Below the pieces are notes generated by a model. The model did no database searches and was not told where the DNA came from. It was given only the letters and a program-made list of their open reading frames with translations. From SG8-41 sp963699525 (GTDB lineage Bacteria > Pseudomonadota > Gammaproteobacteria > Burkholderiales > SG8-41): 64,000 bases of DNA. The translations under genes were made by a program, and so were the position numbers. The stretch lies in NCBI GenBank assembly GCA_963699525.1, contig CAVOUI010000004.1:328721-392720 (forward strand). The letters run 5' to 3'. This document shows, in pieces, positions 26,577-36,049 of this stretch (position 1 is its first letter; every line of letters begins with the position of its first letter).

Positions 26577-27541
26577 CCTACCGGGACGCGGTCGCCGCCG
26601 GCATCGCGCAGGAGATGGCGCGCGACGAGCGCGTCGTATTCCTGGGCGAGGACGTGGCGGCGGCGGGCGGCGTGTTCAAGTCCACCGTGGGCCTGCTCGA
26701 GAAATTCGGCCCGAAGCGGGTGCGCGACTGCCCGATTTCGGAGCAGGCGATCATCGGCGCGGCGATGGGTGCCGCGATGACCGGCCTCAGGCCGATCGCC
26801 GAGATCATGTTCTCCGACTTCCTCGCGGTATGCTGGGACATGATTGCGAACGAGATCGCAAAGACCCGCTACATGACCAACGGCCAGATCTCGCTTCCGC
26901 TCGTGATCCGCACCGCCAACGGCGCGGGCTCGCGCTTCGGCGCGCAGCACTCGCAGGCGGTGGAGAACTGGGCGATGGCGGTGCCGGGCCTGAAGGTCGT
27001 CGCGCCGGCGACACCCGCCGACGTGAAGGGCCTGATCGCGGCCGCGGTGCGCGACCCGGACCCGGTGCTCGTGTTCGAGCAGAAGTCGCTTTACGCGATG
27101 AAGGGCGAGGTGCCCGACGGCGAGCACGTGGACGAGCTCGGCAAGGCCAGGGTGCTGCGGCAGGGGAAGGACTGCACCATCGTCGCGCTCGCGCTGATGG
27201 TTCACCGGGCGCTTGGAGCGGCCGAGATCCTGGACAAGGAGCACGGCATCTCGTGCACGGTTGTGGACGTGAGGTCGCTCGTGCCGCTCGACACGCAGAC
27301 GATCCTCGCCGAAGTTGCGAAGACCGGGCGCCTCGTGACGGTGGAGGAGAACCCCCGGCTGTGTGGCTGGGGCGCGGAGATCGCCTCCATCGTCGCCGAC
27401 GAGTGTTTCTGGGATCTCGACGGCCCGATCGTGCGCGTGACGACGCCGCACGTGCCGCTGCCCTCGGCCGACCGGCTCGAGGACAACACGATCCCATCGG
27501 TCGAGCGCATCGTGCGCGAGATCCGCGAAAAGATCGACTAG
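26564..27541 (+). CDS. 2-oxoacid/acetoin dehydrogenase E1 beta subunit
   Basis: 325 residues from ATG 26564 (an upstream open frame overlaps E1alpha and is rejected). Transketolase-type E1beta: FLGEDVAAAGGVFKSTVGL near 22-40, DCPISEQAIIGAAMGAAM near 54-71, HSQAVENWAMAVPGLKVV, and VTVEENPRLCGWG. It forms the alpha2beta2 E1 with the preceding gene. The E2 gene follows 14 bases later. Confidence 0.92.
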   Translation: MAELTYRDAVAAGIAQEMARDERVVFLGEDVAAAGGVFKSTVGLLEKFGPKRVRDCPISEQAIIGAAMGAAMTGLRPIAEIMFSDFLAVCWDMIANEIAKTRYMTNGQISLPLVIRTANGAGSRFGAQHSQAVENWAMAVPGLKVVAPATPADVKGLIAAAVRDPDPVLVFEQKSLYAMKGEVPDGEHVDELGKARVLRQGKDCTIVALALMVHRALGAAEILDKEHGISCTVVDVRSLVPLDTQTILAEVAKTGRLVTVEENPRLCGWGAEIASIVADECFWDLDGPIVRVTTPHVPLPSADRLEDNTIPSVERIVREIREKID

Positions 27542-27555
27542 AGGCAGCCGCGCCG

Positions 27556-28779
27556 ATGGATGTCGTGATGCCGCAGCTGGGGGAGACGGTCGCCGAGGGC
27601 ACGGTCACCCGCTGGTACAAGAAGGTGGGCGACCCGGTCAAAGCCGACGAGGCTCTGTTCGACGTCGAGACCGACAAGGTCAGCACCGAGATCCCGGCGC
27701 AAGCCGACGGAGTGCTGGCCGAGATCCTGGTGCAGGAAGGCGCAACCGCGAAGGTCGGGACGCGGCTCGCGGTGATCCGGGAAAGCGGCGCCCGCGCGGT
27801 GCAGCCGTCCGCGGCACCCGCTACGGCGCAGGCGGCTACCTCTCGCCCGGCCGCCAGTTTGACTCCCGCGGCTGCGGACGCGCGCGCGCGCCTGTCGCCG
27901 GTGGTGAGCCGGCTCATCGCCGAGCACGGGCTCGACGCGCGCGCGATCGCCGGCACGGGTCGCGACGGCCGCATCACGCGCGAGGACGTCCTGGCGCATG
28001 TCGCGGGGCGCGGAGCGGCGCAACCGTCGGCTCCGATGCGGGCACCCGCACCTCCCGCTGCGGCCGGAGCGGAAACCGCCCCGCTCAACACGATCCGCAA
28101 GCGCACCGCCGAGCACATGGCGAAGTCCTGGACCACGGTGCCGCACGTGCTGCAGGCGGTGGAAGCCGATTTCTCCCGCGTGGACGAGGCGCGCCGTGCG
28201 ACCGGGGCGAAGTGGAAGGAGCGCGAGGGGTTTTCGCTGACCTACCTGCCGTTCATCGCGTGCGCCGTAGCAGCGGCGCTCCTCAAGTATCCGCGGCTCA
28301 ATGCGAGCTTCGGCGGCGATCACCTGGTCCTGCACCGGCGCGTCAATCTGGGCCTGGCCGTGGATCTCAACTTCGAAGGCCTCATGGTGCCGGTGCTGAA
28401 GGACGCCTCAGAAATGAAGCTGCCCCAGCTTGCGCGGGCCGCCCACGACCTCGCGAGCCGCGCGCGTGCGGGCAAGCTGCGGCCGGATGACATGACCGAG
28501 TGCACCTACACGATCTCCAACAACGGCGCGTTCGGCACGCTGCTGACCGCGCCCATCATCACCCCGCCCCAGGTCGCGGTTCTCTCCACCGATGCCGTGC
28601 GCAAGCGCGCGGTGGTGGTCGAGGGCGGGCAGGGCGATACCATCGCCGTGCGGCCGGTCGGGATGCTCGCGCAGACCTTCGACCATCGCGCGGTGGATGG
28701 CGCCTACTCGGCGGCGTTCCTCAACGAGGTGAAGACGCTCCTCGAGACGCGCGACTGGCAGCGCGAACTGCAAGGATGA
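27556..28779 (+). CDS. 2-oxoacid/acetoin dehydrogenase E2 (dihydrolipoyl acyltransferase)
   Basis: 407 residues: an N-terminal lipoyl domain with lipoylated Lys41 (VETDKVSTE), an Ala/Pro-rich linker (about 80-115), a peripheral-subunit binding domain (SPVVSRLIAEHGLDARAIAGTG near 114-135), a second linker, and a catalytic domain with NLGLAVDLNFEGLMVP and the DHRAVDG active-site motif near 375-381. No E3 dihydrolipoamide dehydrogenase is adjacent; a chromosomal E3 elsewhere would be needed. The substrate cannot be fixed; acetoin or a branched or short 2-oxo acid are candidates. Confidence 0.92.
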   Translation: MDVVMPQLGETVAEGTVTRWYKKVGDPVKADEALFDVETDKVSTEIPAQADGVLAEILVQEGATAKVGTRLAVIRESGARAVQPSAAPATAQAATSRPAASLTPAAADARARLSPVVSRLIAEHGLDARAIAGTGRDGRITREDVLAHVAGRGAAQPSAPMRAPAPPAAAGAETAPLNTIRKRTAEHMAKSWTTVPHVLQAVEADFSRVDEARRATGAKWKEREGFSLTYLPFIACAVAAALLKYPRLNASFGGDHLVLHRRVNLGLAVDLNFEGLMVPVLKDASEMKLPQLARAAHDLASRARAGKLRPDDMTECTYTISNNGAFGTLLTAPIITPPQVAVLSTDAVRKRAVVVEGGQGDTIAVRPVGMLAQTFDHRAVDGAYSAAFLNEVKTLLETRDWQRELQG

Positions 28780-28794
28780 GGGCTGAGGGATGAG
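28774..28794 (+). repeat. Three heptamers GGATGAG/GGCTGAG/GGATGAG at the E2-rhodanese junction
   Basis: Twenty-one bases made of three 7-base units spanning the E2 stop (28777-28779) and the ATG (28790) of the rhodanese gene. The same unit recurs at 36023-36036, 37025-37045 and, inverted, 56072-56092. Confidence 0.7.
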
Positions 28795-29628
28795 CGCGCT
28801 CGTGGATCCCGGCCTGGCTCCAGCCGCAGCCGCAACGACCCCAAGGTCAAGCTGATCGAGATCGCGGGCATGAACCAGGACGAGATGCAGGCCTACAAGG
28901 CCGGGCACGTGCCGGGCGCCGTGTGCTGGAAATGGAAGGAAATGCTATGGGACCCGCTGCGGCGGGATTTCCCGAGGCCGGAGGACTTCGCTCGCCGTTG
29001 CGGCGAGGCCGGCATCGGCAACGACACCACGGTGGTCTTCTACGGCGAGGGCGTGCAGTTCGGGTTCTACGCCTGGTGGACCTTCCGCTATTGCGGTCAC
29101 AAGAGAGTGAAGATGCTCGACGGGGCCCGCTATCGCTGGGCTGCGGAGGGCCGGCCGCTCACCACCGATGAACCTCCGGCGGCGGTGCCGGTGACCTACA
29201 CGCCGGTCAAGCGCGTCGAGCGCATGCGCGTGCTGCGCGACAGGATGTTCAAGGTGGTCGACGGCAAGACGGCGCTCCTCCTCGACGGGCGCTCGCCGGA
29301 GGAATACCGGGGGGAGCGCGTCGGCGGGCCCGAAGGTCCCGATGTCGGGGCGCTTCGTTACGGGCGCATTCCCGGCGCGAAGCACCTGTATTTCGAGGAG
29401 CTGCTCGACGGCAAGAAGGCGTTCAAGCCGGCGGCCGAATTGCAGCAGCTCGTCGCGGCGCGCGGCGCGACCCCCGAGCGCGACATCGTCGCCTACTGCC
29501 GGATGAGCCACCGCGCGACGGTGCTGTATTTCGCGCTGACGGAATTGCTCGGCTTCAAGAAGGTGAAGGTGTACGACGGCTCGTGGACGGAGTGGGGCAA
29601 CCTCGTCGGCGTTCCCGTCGAACGATAA
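28790..29628 (+). CDS. Rhodanese/3-mercaptopyruvate sulfurtransferase-like protein (N-terminal frameshift)
   Basis: Two rhodanese domains. The N-terminus starts as MSALVDP at 28790, but the frame is then disturbed twice within about 28808-28835 (AWLQ appears in a second frame, NDPKVKLIEIAG in a third), after which the frame runs cleanly to 29628. A start at the internal ATG 28870 would give 252 residues and lose the first strand. The second domain carries the catalytic loop YCRMSHRAT, with Cys as persulfide site, close to the CRxGxR pattern. It transfers sulfur to thiols or cyanide. It lies between E2 and a dehydrogenase gene. Confidence 0.8.
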
Positions 29629-29641
29629 ACGGAGAATCGAG

Positions 29642-30577
29642 ATGGCGGCAGCAAGCATGAGAGCGCACCGGCTGGGCTGGATCGGCATCGGGCGCATGGG
29701 CTACGCGATGGCCGAGCGGCTCGCCAAGGCGGGATGCGACATCACGGTGTGGAACCGCACCCGCAAGAAGGCCGAGCCGCTGGCGAAGTCCGGGGCGAAG
29801 ATCGCGGGCTCGCTCGCCGAGCTCGCCGCGTGCGACATCGTGTTCACGATGGTCTCGACCGGCAAGGACGTGAAGGAGGTGCTGTTCGGGGCGGACGGCG
29901 TCACGTCGAAGGGGAAGGCGCCGAAGATCGTGATCGACTCGACCTCGATTTCGCTCGAGGAGTCGGCGGAAATCCGCGAAAAGCTCGGCAAGCAGGGCGT
30001 CAAGCTGCTGGCGGCGCCGGTCTCGGGCAACGACAAGGTGGTCAAGGCCGGGAAGCTGATGTTCGTCGTCTCGGGCGCGCAGCCGGCCTACGACACCGCG
30101 CGGCCCTACCTCGACGCGCTGGGGCGGGGCTCGAGCTACGTCGGGGAAGGCGAGCTCGCGCGCATTGCCAAGATCTGCCACAACGTCTATCTGAGCGTCG
30201 TCATCCAGTCGATGTGCGAGATCACTATCCTCGCCCAGAAAGCGGGCATGCCGCGCCACGCGTTCCTCGAGTTCATGAACAACAGCATCTTCGGCTGCAT
30301 GTTCACGCGCTACAAGACACCGGCGCTGGTGAACCTCGACTTCCACGTGACGTTCACCCCGGAGCTGCTGCGCAAGGACATCGACCTCGGGCTCGCGGCG
30401 GGCCGGGAATTCGGGGTGCCGATGCCGCTCGCCTCGGTGACGCGCGACCTCGTGCAAACGCTGATCGGCAACGGCTATACTGACCAGGATTTTGCGGCCT
30501 TGCTGATGCTGCAGGCAAAAGCTTCGGGACTCGCGCTCAAGCCCGAGAACGTTGAGGTCAGCGACGGACTTTCATGA
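29642..30577 (+). CDS. 3-hydroxyisobutyrate/2-hydroxy-3-oxopropionate dehydrogenase family
   Basis: 311 residues of the beta-hydroxyacid dehydrogenase family: N-terminal NAD(P) motif GWIGIGRMGYAMAERL near 13-28, substrate motif LLAAPVSGNDKVVKAGKL near 121-138 (usual DAPVSGG slightly altered), and the catalytic lysine in ARIAKICHN. It oxidises a 3-hydroxy acid to a semialdehyde. The start is 13 bases after the rhodanese stop with CGGAGAATCGAG. The altered SGN (instead of SGG) suggests a variant substrate. Confidence 0.87.
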   Translation: MAAASMRAHRLGWIGIGRMGYAMAERLAKAGCDITVWNRTRKKAEPLAKSGAKIAGSLAELAACDIVFTMVSTGKDVKEVLFGADGVTSKGKAPKIVIDSTSISLEESAEIREKLGKQGVKLLAAPVSGNDKVVKAGKLMFVVSGAQPAYDTARPYLDALGRGSSYVGEGELARIAKICHNVYLSVVIQSMCEITILAQKAGMPRHAFLEFMNNSIFGCMFTRYKTPALVNLDFHVTFTPELLRKDIDLGLAAGREFGVPMPLASVTRDLVQTLIGNGYTDQDFAALLMLQAKASGLALKPENVEVSDGLS

Positions 30578-30602
30578 ACGTTCATCTGAGGAGGAGGGGG
30601 GC

Positions 30603-31570
30603 ATGAAGATACCTGACAAGAATCCTGGCAATGGCACTGGCGGCGGTCGCGCTGCAGGCGCACGCCCAGAACTATCCCACGCGGCCGGTGCGCGCGATCA
30701 TCGCGTTCCCGCCGGGCAGCGCGACCGACATCATCGGCCGGGTGATCGCGTCAAAGGTGACCGAGATCTGGGGCCAGACGGTGGTGGCCGACAATCGCGG
30801 CGGCGCGGGCGGCTCGATCGGCTCGGCGATCGCCGCCAAGGCGGCGCCCGACGGCTACACGCTGTTCATCAACTCCAACGCGCACGTGGTGAATCCATCC
30901 ATGTACGCGAAGCTGCCCTACGACACGCTCAAGGACTTCACCGACATCATGCCGCTCGTGTCGCAGCCGAACGTGCTGGTGGTCAGCCCGAGCTCGAAGC
31001 TTCAAGACGCTCGCCGACTTCCTGGCGGACGCGCGGGCGAACCCGGGCAAGATCAATATCGCGTTCGCCGGCCTCGGGCAGCGGCACGCACCTGAACAGC
31101 GAGAAGTTCAAGCTCGACGCCAAGATCGACTACACGCTCGTCGCGTACAAGGGCTCGGGCGAGATCATTCCCGATCTGATCGCGGGGCGCGTCGACACCT
31201 ATTTCGCGCCGATCTCGGCGGGGCTTCCCTACATCCAGGCCGGCAAGCTGCGGGCGCTGGCGATCACCTCGGCCAAGCGCTCGAGCCAGCTGCCCAACGT
31301 GCCCACGATCGCGGAGTCGGGCGTGCCCAACTTCGAGTTCGCCCTGTGGTTCGGGCTGTGGGGCCCGGCCGGCATGCCGGCCCCGATCGTGGACAAGATC
31401 CGCAAGGACTTCGGAGCCGCGCTCGCCGACCCAGTCGTGCGCGAGAAGCTCGGCGCGACTCGGCAACGAGGTCATGACCATGACGCCCGCGCAGTTCCGG
31501 AAGCTGATCGTGGACCAGATCGCGGACACCGCGCGCGATCTTCAAGGCGGCGGGGATCAAGCCGCAATGA
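30603..31570 (+). pseudogene. Bug/TctC-family binding protein with five frameshifts
   Basis: The pieces in three frames read as one Bug protein: signal region ILAMALAAVALQAHAQNYP, then YPTRPVRAIIAFPPGSATD, VVADNRGGAGGSIG, DGYTLFINSN, LPYDTLKDFTDI; then FKTLADFLADARANPGKIN; then SGTHLNSEKFKLDAKIDY through LRALAITSAKRSSQLPNVPT; then GNEVMTMTPAQFRKL and IFKAAGIKPQ at the end. Frame changes lie near 30618, 30998, 31076, 31457 and 31545. Most look like one extra base. Codon content stays intact, so error is plausible. The start follows GAGGAGGAGG. Confidence 0.75.
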
Positions 31571-31595
31571 TGGGTGAGCGCCAATCATCAAGATC

Positions 31596-32377
31596 ATGAA
31601 CCGGGGAACACCGCGCATCGTGATGTCGGGCGCCGGGAAGCGTTTCGGCGCGCTGGAGGTCTTCCGCGACATCAGCCTCGAAGTGGGTGAACGCGAGGTG
31701 CTGGCGGTCATCGGGCCTTCGGGCTGCGGCAAGACGACGCTGCTGAGATGCCTGACGGGCTGATCCCGCTCGATGCCGGCGAGATCACGGTGGAGGGCGA
31801 ACGCGTCGTGGGCCCGCGCAGGGCGTGGCCGTGGTGTTCCAGCATTTCGGCCTGTTTCCGTGGAAGACGGTATTCGACAACGTCGCCTACGGTATCAAGC
31901 TCGCTGGCGCCTCGCGCGCCGAGATCGAGGAGCGGGTCCCGGAGTACATCAGGCTGGTGGGGCTCGGCGGATTCGAGCACTACTACCCGTACCAGATCTC
32001 CGGCGGCATGCAGCAGCGCTGCGGCCTGGCGCGGGCGCTGGCGGTGGAGCCGAGGGTGCTGCTGATGGACGAGCCGTTCGGCGCGGTGGACGCGCAGACG
32101 CGGGAGATCCTGCAGTTCGAGATGCTGCGCATCTGGGAGACGCGGCCGACGACATGGTGTTCGTCACGCACGCCATCGACGAGGCGGTGCTGATGGGCGA
32201 CCGCGTGCTGGTGCTCAAGGGTCGGCCGAGCAGCGTGCACGAGATCGTCGAGGTCGATCTGCCGCGCCCGCGCGATCGCAGCACGCTGCTGCAGCCGCGG
32301 TTCGCGGAGCTGCGCGAGCACGTTGGAGCACGCTGATGGCGGATGCGCGACGGGCGGAGCGCGAGCTGACGCGGTGA
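31596..32377 (+). pseudogene. ABC transporter ATPase, nitrate/taurine type, with four frameshifts
   Basis: Reconstructed from three frames: KRFGALEVFRDISLEV, Walker A IGPSGCGKTTLLRCLTG, then LIPLDAGEITVEGERVV, then VAVVFQHFGLFPWKTVFDNV (Q-loop), signature ISGGMQQRCGLARAL, Walker B VLLMDEPFGAVDAQT, and DDMVFVTHAIDEAVLMGDR with the H-loop. Frame changes are near 31757, 31825, 32147 and 32320; each is explained by one missing base. The stop reconstructed at 32377 gives about 260 residues, normal for TauB/SsuB. It would power the two permeases downstream. Confidence 0.78.
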
Positions 32378-32412
32378 GGCAGGTATCATCCATAACCAAG
32401 GAGGAGACGACC

Positions 32413-33421
32413 ATGAAACAGGACTATCGGCAGGTATCGGAAGCATCGCTCGCGGCTTGCGCGGCGCTGGCATTGACCGTGTTCCCCGCGTTCGGCGCGG
32501 CGCAGCAGCTGACCCTCGGCGTGCCGGGCATTCCGCCGGTCTTCGCCGGGACGATCGCCTACGTCGCGGAGAAGGAAGGCATGTTCAAGAAGCACGGCGT
32601 GAACGTGACGGTTCGGGCGTTCGAGACCGGCGCGACCGCCTCGCGCGCGGTGGCGTCCGGGGAGATCGCGGTGGCGCTCTCGCCGAGCCCGCTCATCATC
32701 AGCCAGGTCGCGAATACGGGCGAGCCGCTCGTCGGCATCTGGGGCATGGAGCATCCCGACTGGCTGATCGGCTCCACCGATCCGAACGCGACGTGCCAGA
32801 GCCTGAAGGGCGCGCCGGTCGGGGTCGATTCGGTGGGCGGGGCGCGTTCGATCGCGCTGCGCACCATGCTGGTCGCCTGCAAGATGAAGATCGAGGAGGT
32901 GCAGCAGGTCGCGCTGAGCTCCAACGTCGGCGCGGCGATGGTGGCCGGGCAACTGACGTTCGGCGTGCTGCACATCGACGACATTCCGGTGATCGAGACC
33001 GAGAGCAAGAAGAAGCTCAAGGTCGTCGTGTGGCAGAAGGACTCCCGCCCCGTGGATCACTACCTGTTCCTGGTCGCCCACCGGGATCAAGCTGGCGAAG
33101 AACCGCGATGCCTACGTTCGCATCGTCGCCGCGCTGATCGACGCCGAGCGTTTCATTCGCAATCCGGCCAACCACGCGAAGGTCGCCCAGCACGCGGCGC
33201 CCACCGGCCGCAGCGGCGAGATCGCCGTCCAGGCGATCAAGGACTATATCGCCATGGAGTTCTGGCCCAAGGATCACGACGGGCTCAGCCGCAAGAACAT
33301 CGAGCTGGTCGGCAAGATCATGGTCAAGGTCGGCAACATCAAGGGCGACAAGCAGCCGGCGCCATACGAGCGCATCGTCGACACCTCGATCTGGCAGGAC
33401 GCCATCAAGCTGGCGAAGTAG
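32413..33421 (+). CDS. NMT1/TauA-type ABC substrate-binding protein (one frameshift)
   Basis: From ATG 32413 after AAGGAGGAGACGACC. Signal peptide ends near FGAAQQ. NMT1-like fold: AYVAEKEGMFKKHGVNVTVR near 48-67, SGEIAVALSPSPLIISQVAN, LKGAPVGVDSVGG. After LFLVAHRD, near 33088, one extra base shifts the frame, and the protein resumes as LAKNRDAYVRIVAALIDAER and runs to the TAG at 33419. About 335 residues in all. It probably delivers a small organic anion or amine to the adjacent permeases. Confidence 0.8.
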
Positions 33422-33455
33422 TCACGCACGGCATCGCGCCTCGCGGGATTCAGCC

Positions 33456-34220
33456 ATGAGTCCGGAGACGCGCCGGGGGCGATACGGCATAGTGATGGCA
33501 AGCCTCATCGCCGGGGCGGCGGTGTGGGAAGCCGCGGGCCATGTCGTGTCCGGCGCTTTCTGGGCACCGCTGTCCGCGACCCTGGAGAGCATGCTGCGAA
33601 ACGGCGCGCAGCGGATTCCTGGTGCGCCAGATCCTGAGCTCGTTCCAGCTCTATTTCACCGGGCTCGCGCTGGCGATCCTCGTCGGCGCGCCGTTCGGGC
33701 TGCTGCTCGCGCGCGTGCGCTGGCTGCGGATCGCGCTCGAAAACTACATCATGGTGCTGTACGCCACGCCGATGGTGGCGCTGATCCCCTTCATCCTGTC
33801 GATCATGGGGTTCGGCTTCGCGCCCAAGGTGCTGGTGGTGTTCCTGTTCGCGGTGTTTCCCGTGCTCTACAACACGATCGAAGGCGCGCGCAGCATCAGG
33901 CCGGAGCTGGTGGAGGTCGCGCACTCGTTCCGCACGAGCGAATGGCGCTTGTGGTGCGACGTGATGATTCCGTACACGCTGCCGTACACGATGACCGGCA
34001 TCCGCCAGGCGATCGCGCGCGGCTGGTCGGCATGGTGGCGGCGGAGATCTTCCTGAGCCCCTCGGGGCTGGGCCAGATGATCATGATGGGCTCGCAGAAC
34101 TTCGACACCGCGGGCATGCTCGCGGCGATCCTGGTCATCGTACTGCTCGGCGTGGGGCTGATGGACTTCGGACGTTATCTGGAGAACCGCTTCGCGGCGT
34201 GGCGGGGGTACAACCGGTGA
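33456..34220 (+). pseudogene. ABC permease 1 (TauC/SsuC type) with two frameshifts
   Basis: Starts MSPETRRGRYGIVMAS with a first transmembrane helix. The frame changes near 33600, continuing as GFLVRQILSSFQLYFTGL, several helices, and the permease EAA-like loop VEVAHSFRTSEWRLWCDVMIP. A second change near 34030 (expected GLVGMVAAEIFL) leads into SPSGLGQMIMMGSQNF and the end at 34220. The reconstructed length is about 255 residues, normal for this family. The stop overlaps the start of permease 2 (GTGA). Confidence 0.75.
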
Positions 34221-35019
34221 CCGCGCAGCACGATGGCGGCGGCCGGCCCGTCAGCAACGGCTCCGGGCGCGCGCATGGATCGGTCGCCGATGTTCCTGAA
34301 GATCGCGGCGGGGGCATGCTGCTGCTCGTTTGGGAGCTCATCGTGCGCGCGCTGGCGCCGGCCTACGTCGCCAAGCCGACCGGCATCGCGCGCGTATTCC
34401 CGACGGTAGTCGCGACCCGCAGTTCCTCGCGGCCGCAGGGGCGACGCTGTCGGCGGTCGTGAAGGGCCTGCTGATCTCGATCGTGCTCGGCACCGCGGTG
34501 GGCTTCGCGATGGGGCGCGTCGATCCGGTCGAGCGGGGCCTGCGCTACTACGTCAACAGCCGTTCGCGACGCCGATGCTCGCGATCCTGCCGCTGGTGTC
34601 GCTGTGGTTCGGCTACAGCGCCGACGCGCGCCTTGCGGTCGTGGTGTTCGCGGCGTTCTTCTCGATCGCGGACAACTCCTGCGACGGCGCGCGCTCGGTG
34701 CCGCTTGACTACCTCGAGGTGGCGCGCTCGTTCCGGCGCCGCCCCGCCACATCCTGTTCGACATCATCATGCCGTCGTCGCTCCCGTACCTGCTCGCCGG
34801 CCTGCGGCTCGCGGCGGGCGCGCGCTGGTGGGCGCGGTCGTGGCGGAGTTCTTCATCTCGATTCCGGGGCTCGGCTACTACATCCTCTACAACTCGCGCA
34901 CCTTCAAGCACAACGAGGCCTTCGTCGCCGTGATCGCGCTGGTCGCGGTCGGCGTGAGCTTCGAGGCGCTGGTCAACTGGCTGACGCGGCGCTACCTGCC
35001 CTGGGCGAGGAGGGACTAG
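34217..35019 (+). pseudogene. ABC permease 2 (TauC/SsuC type) with several frameshifts
   Basis: Probable GTG start at 34217 overlapping the previous stop. Collinear segments: MLLLVWELIVRALAPAYVA, then DPQFLAAAGATLSAVVKGL, then TPMLAILPLVSLWFGYSAD, the EAA-type loop LEVARSFR, then HILFDIIMPSSLPYLLAGL, then VAEFFISIPGLGYYILYNSR to the stop at 35019. Frame changes lie near 34415, 34560, 34745 and 34825, with a possible further one near 34310. Two homologous permease genes in tandem imply a heterodimeric channel. Confidence 0.72.
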
Positions 35020-35029
35020 GCGCGTACGC

Positions 35030-36016
35030 TTGAACTACCGGCAGCTCGGCAAGGGCGGCCCGATCGTCTCCGCGATCAGCATGGGCCGCGGCAGCCAGGG
35101 GATCAAGCTCGAAGACGCGCCGGGGGTCGCGGCGTTCAACGCGACGATCCGCCGCGCTTTCGAGCTCGGCATCAATTTTTTCGACTCCTCGGACGCCTAC
35201 TGGGGCACGCGCCACGAGGTGCTGCTCGGCCGCGCCGTCCGGGAATTCCGCGACAAGGTCCTGGTTTCGAGCAAGTTCGGCAACATCGACCTGCCGGGCG
35301 GGGGCAAGGCGACCAACGGCCGGCCGGAATACGTGCAGAAAAGCTGCGAGGCGAGCCTCGAGCGCATGGGCGTCGAGGTGATCGACGTCTACTACCTGCA
35401 CCGCGTGGACCCGGTGGTGCCGATCGAGGAGACGATCGGCGCGATGGCGCGCCTGGTCGAGCAGGGGAAGGTGCGCTGGATCGGGGTCTGCGAAGCGGGG
35501 CCGGAAACGCTGCGGCGGGCGCACCGTGCCTATCCCATCAGCGTGCTGCAGACCGAGTACTCCCTGTGGTTCCGGGAGGTGGAGCGCGACATCATTCCGG
35601 TCTGCCGCGAGCTCGGCATCGGCTACGTCGCCTACGCGCCGCTCGGAAGAGGCCTGCTGACGGGCCGGATCCGGAAGGTGGAGGATCTCGCGCCCAACGA
35701 CCGGAGGCGGCAGCATCCGCGCTTTCAGCCCGAGAACCTCGCGCGCAACGTGCGGCTGGTCGAGGAGCTGGAGGCGATGGCGCGGGGGCGGGGGGTGACG
35801 GCCGCGCAGCTTGCGCTGGCATGGCTGCTCGCGCAGGGCGAGGACATCGTGCCGATACCCGGCACGAACCACCTGAAGAACGTGGAGCTCAATGCCGCCG
35901 CGGCGGACATCCGCCTTTCGCCGGAGAAAGTGGAGCGCCTCAACGAAATCTTCGCGATCGGCGCGGGCGCCGGCAAGCGCTATCACGACAAGGTGCTGAA
36001 GGGCGTGGGCATCTGA
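35030..36016 (+). CDS. Aldo/keto reductase
   Basis: 328 residues from TTG 35030. AKR signatures: FFDSSDAYWG (Asp and Tyr of the catalytic tetrad), KVLVSSKFGN (Lys) and VYYLHRVD (His), then IGVCEAGPETLRRA and the C-terminal IPGTNHLKNVELN coenzyme region. It reduces an aldehyde or ketone with NADPH. It is located 10 bases after permease 2 and before another Bug gene. Frame intact, unlike the preceding transporter genes. Confidence 0.88.
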   Translation: MNYRQLGKGGPIVSAISMGRGSQGIKLEDAPGVAAFNATIRRAFELGINFFDSSDAYWGTRHEVLLGRAVREFRDKVLVSSKFGNIDLPGGGKATNGRPEYVQKSCEASLERMGVEVIDVYYLHRVDPVVPIEETIGAMARLVEQGKVRWIGVCEAGPETLRRAHRAYPISVLQTEYSLWFREVERDIIPVCRELGIGYVAYAPLGRGLLTGRIRKVEDLAPNDRRRQHPRFQPENLARNVRLVEELEAMARGRGVTAAQLALAWLLAQGEDIVPIPGTNHLKNVELNAAAADIRLSPEKVERLNEIFAIGAGAGKRYHDKVLKGVGI

Positions 36017-36049
36017 CTGCAGGGATGAGGGATGAAGGAGGAGCGTCCT

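Noticed and set aside
30603..35019. Programmed frameshifting in the transporter operon
   Set aside because: The shifts occur in both directions, at many unrelated sequences, without slippery heptamers; errors or decay explain them better.
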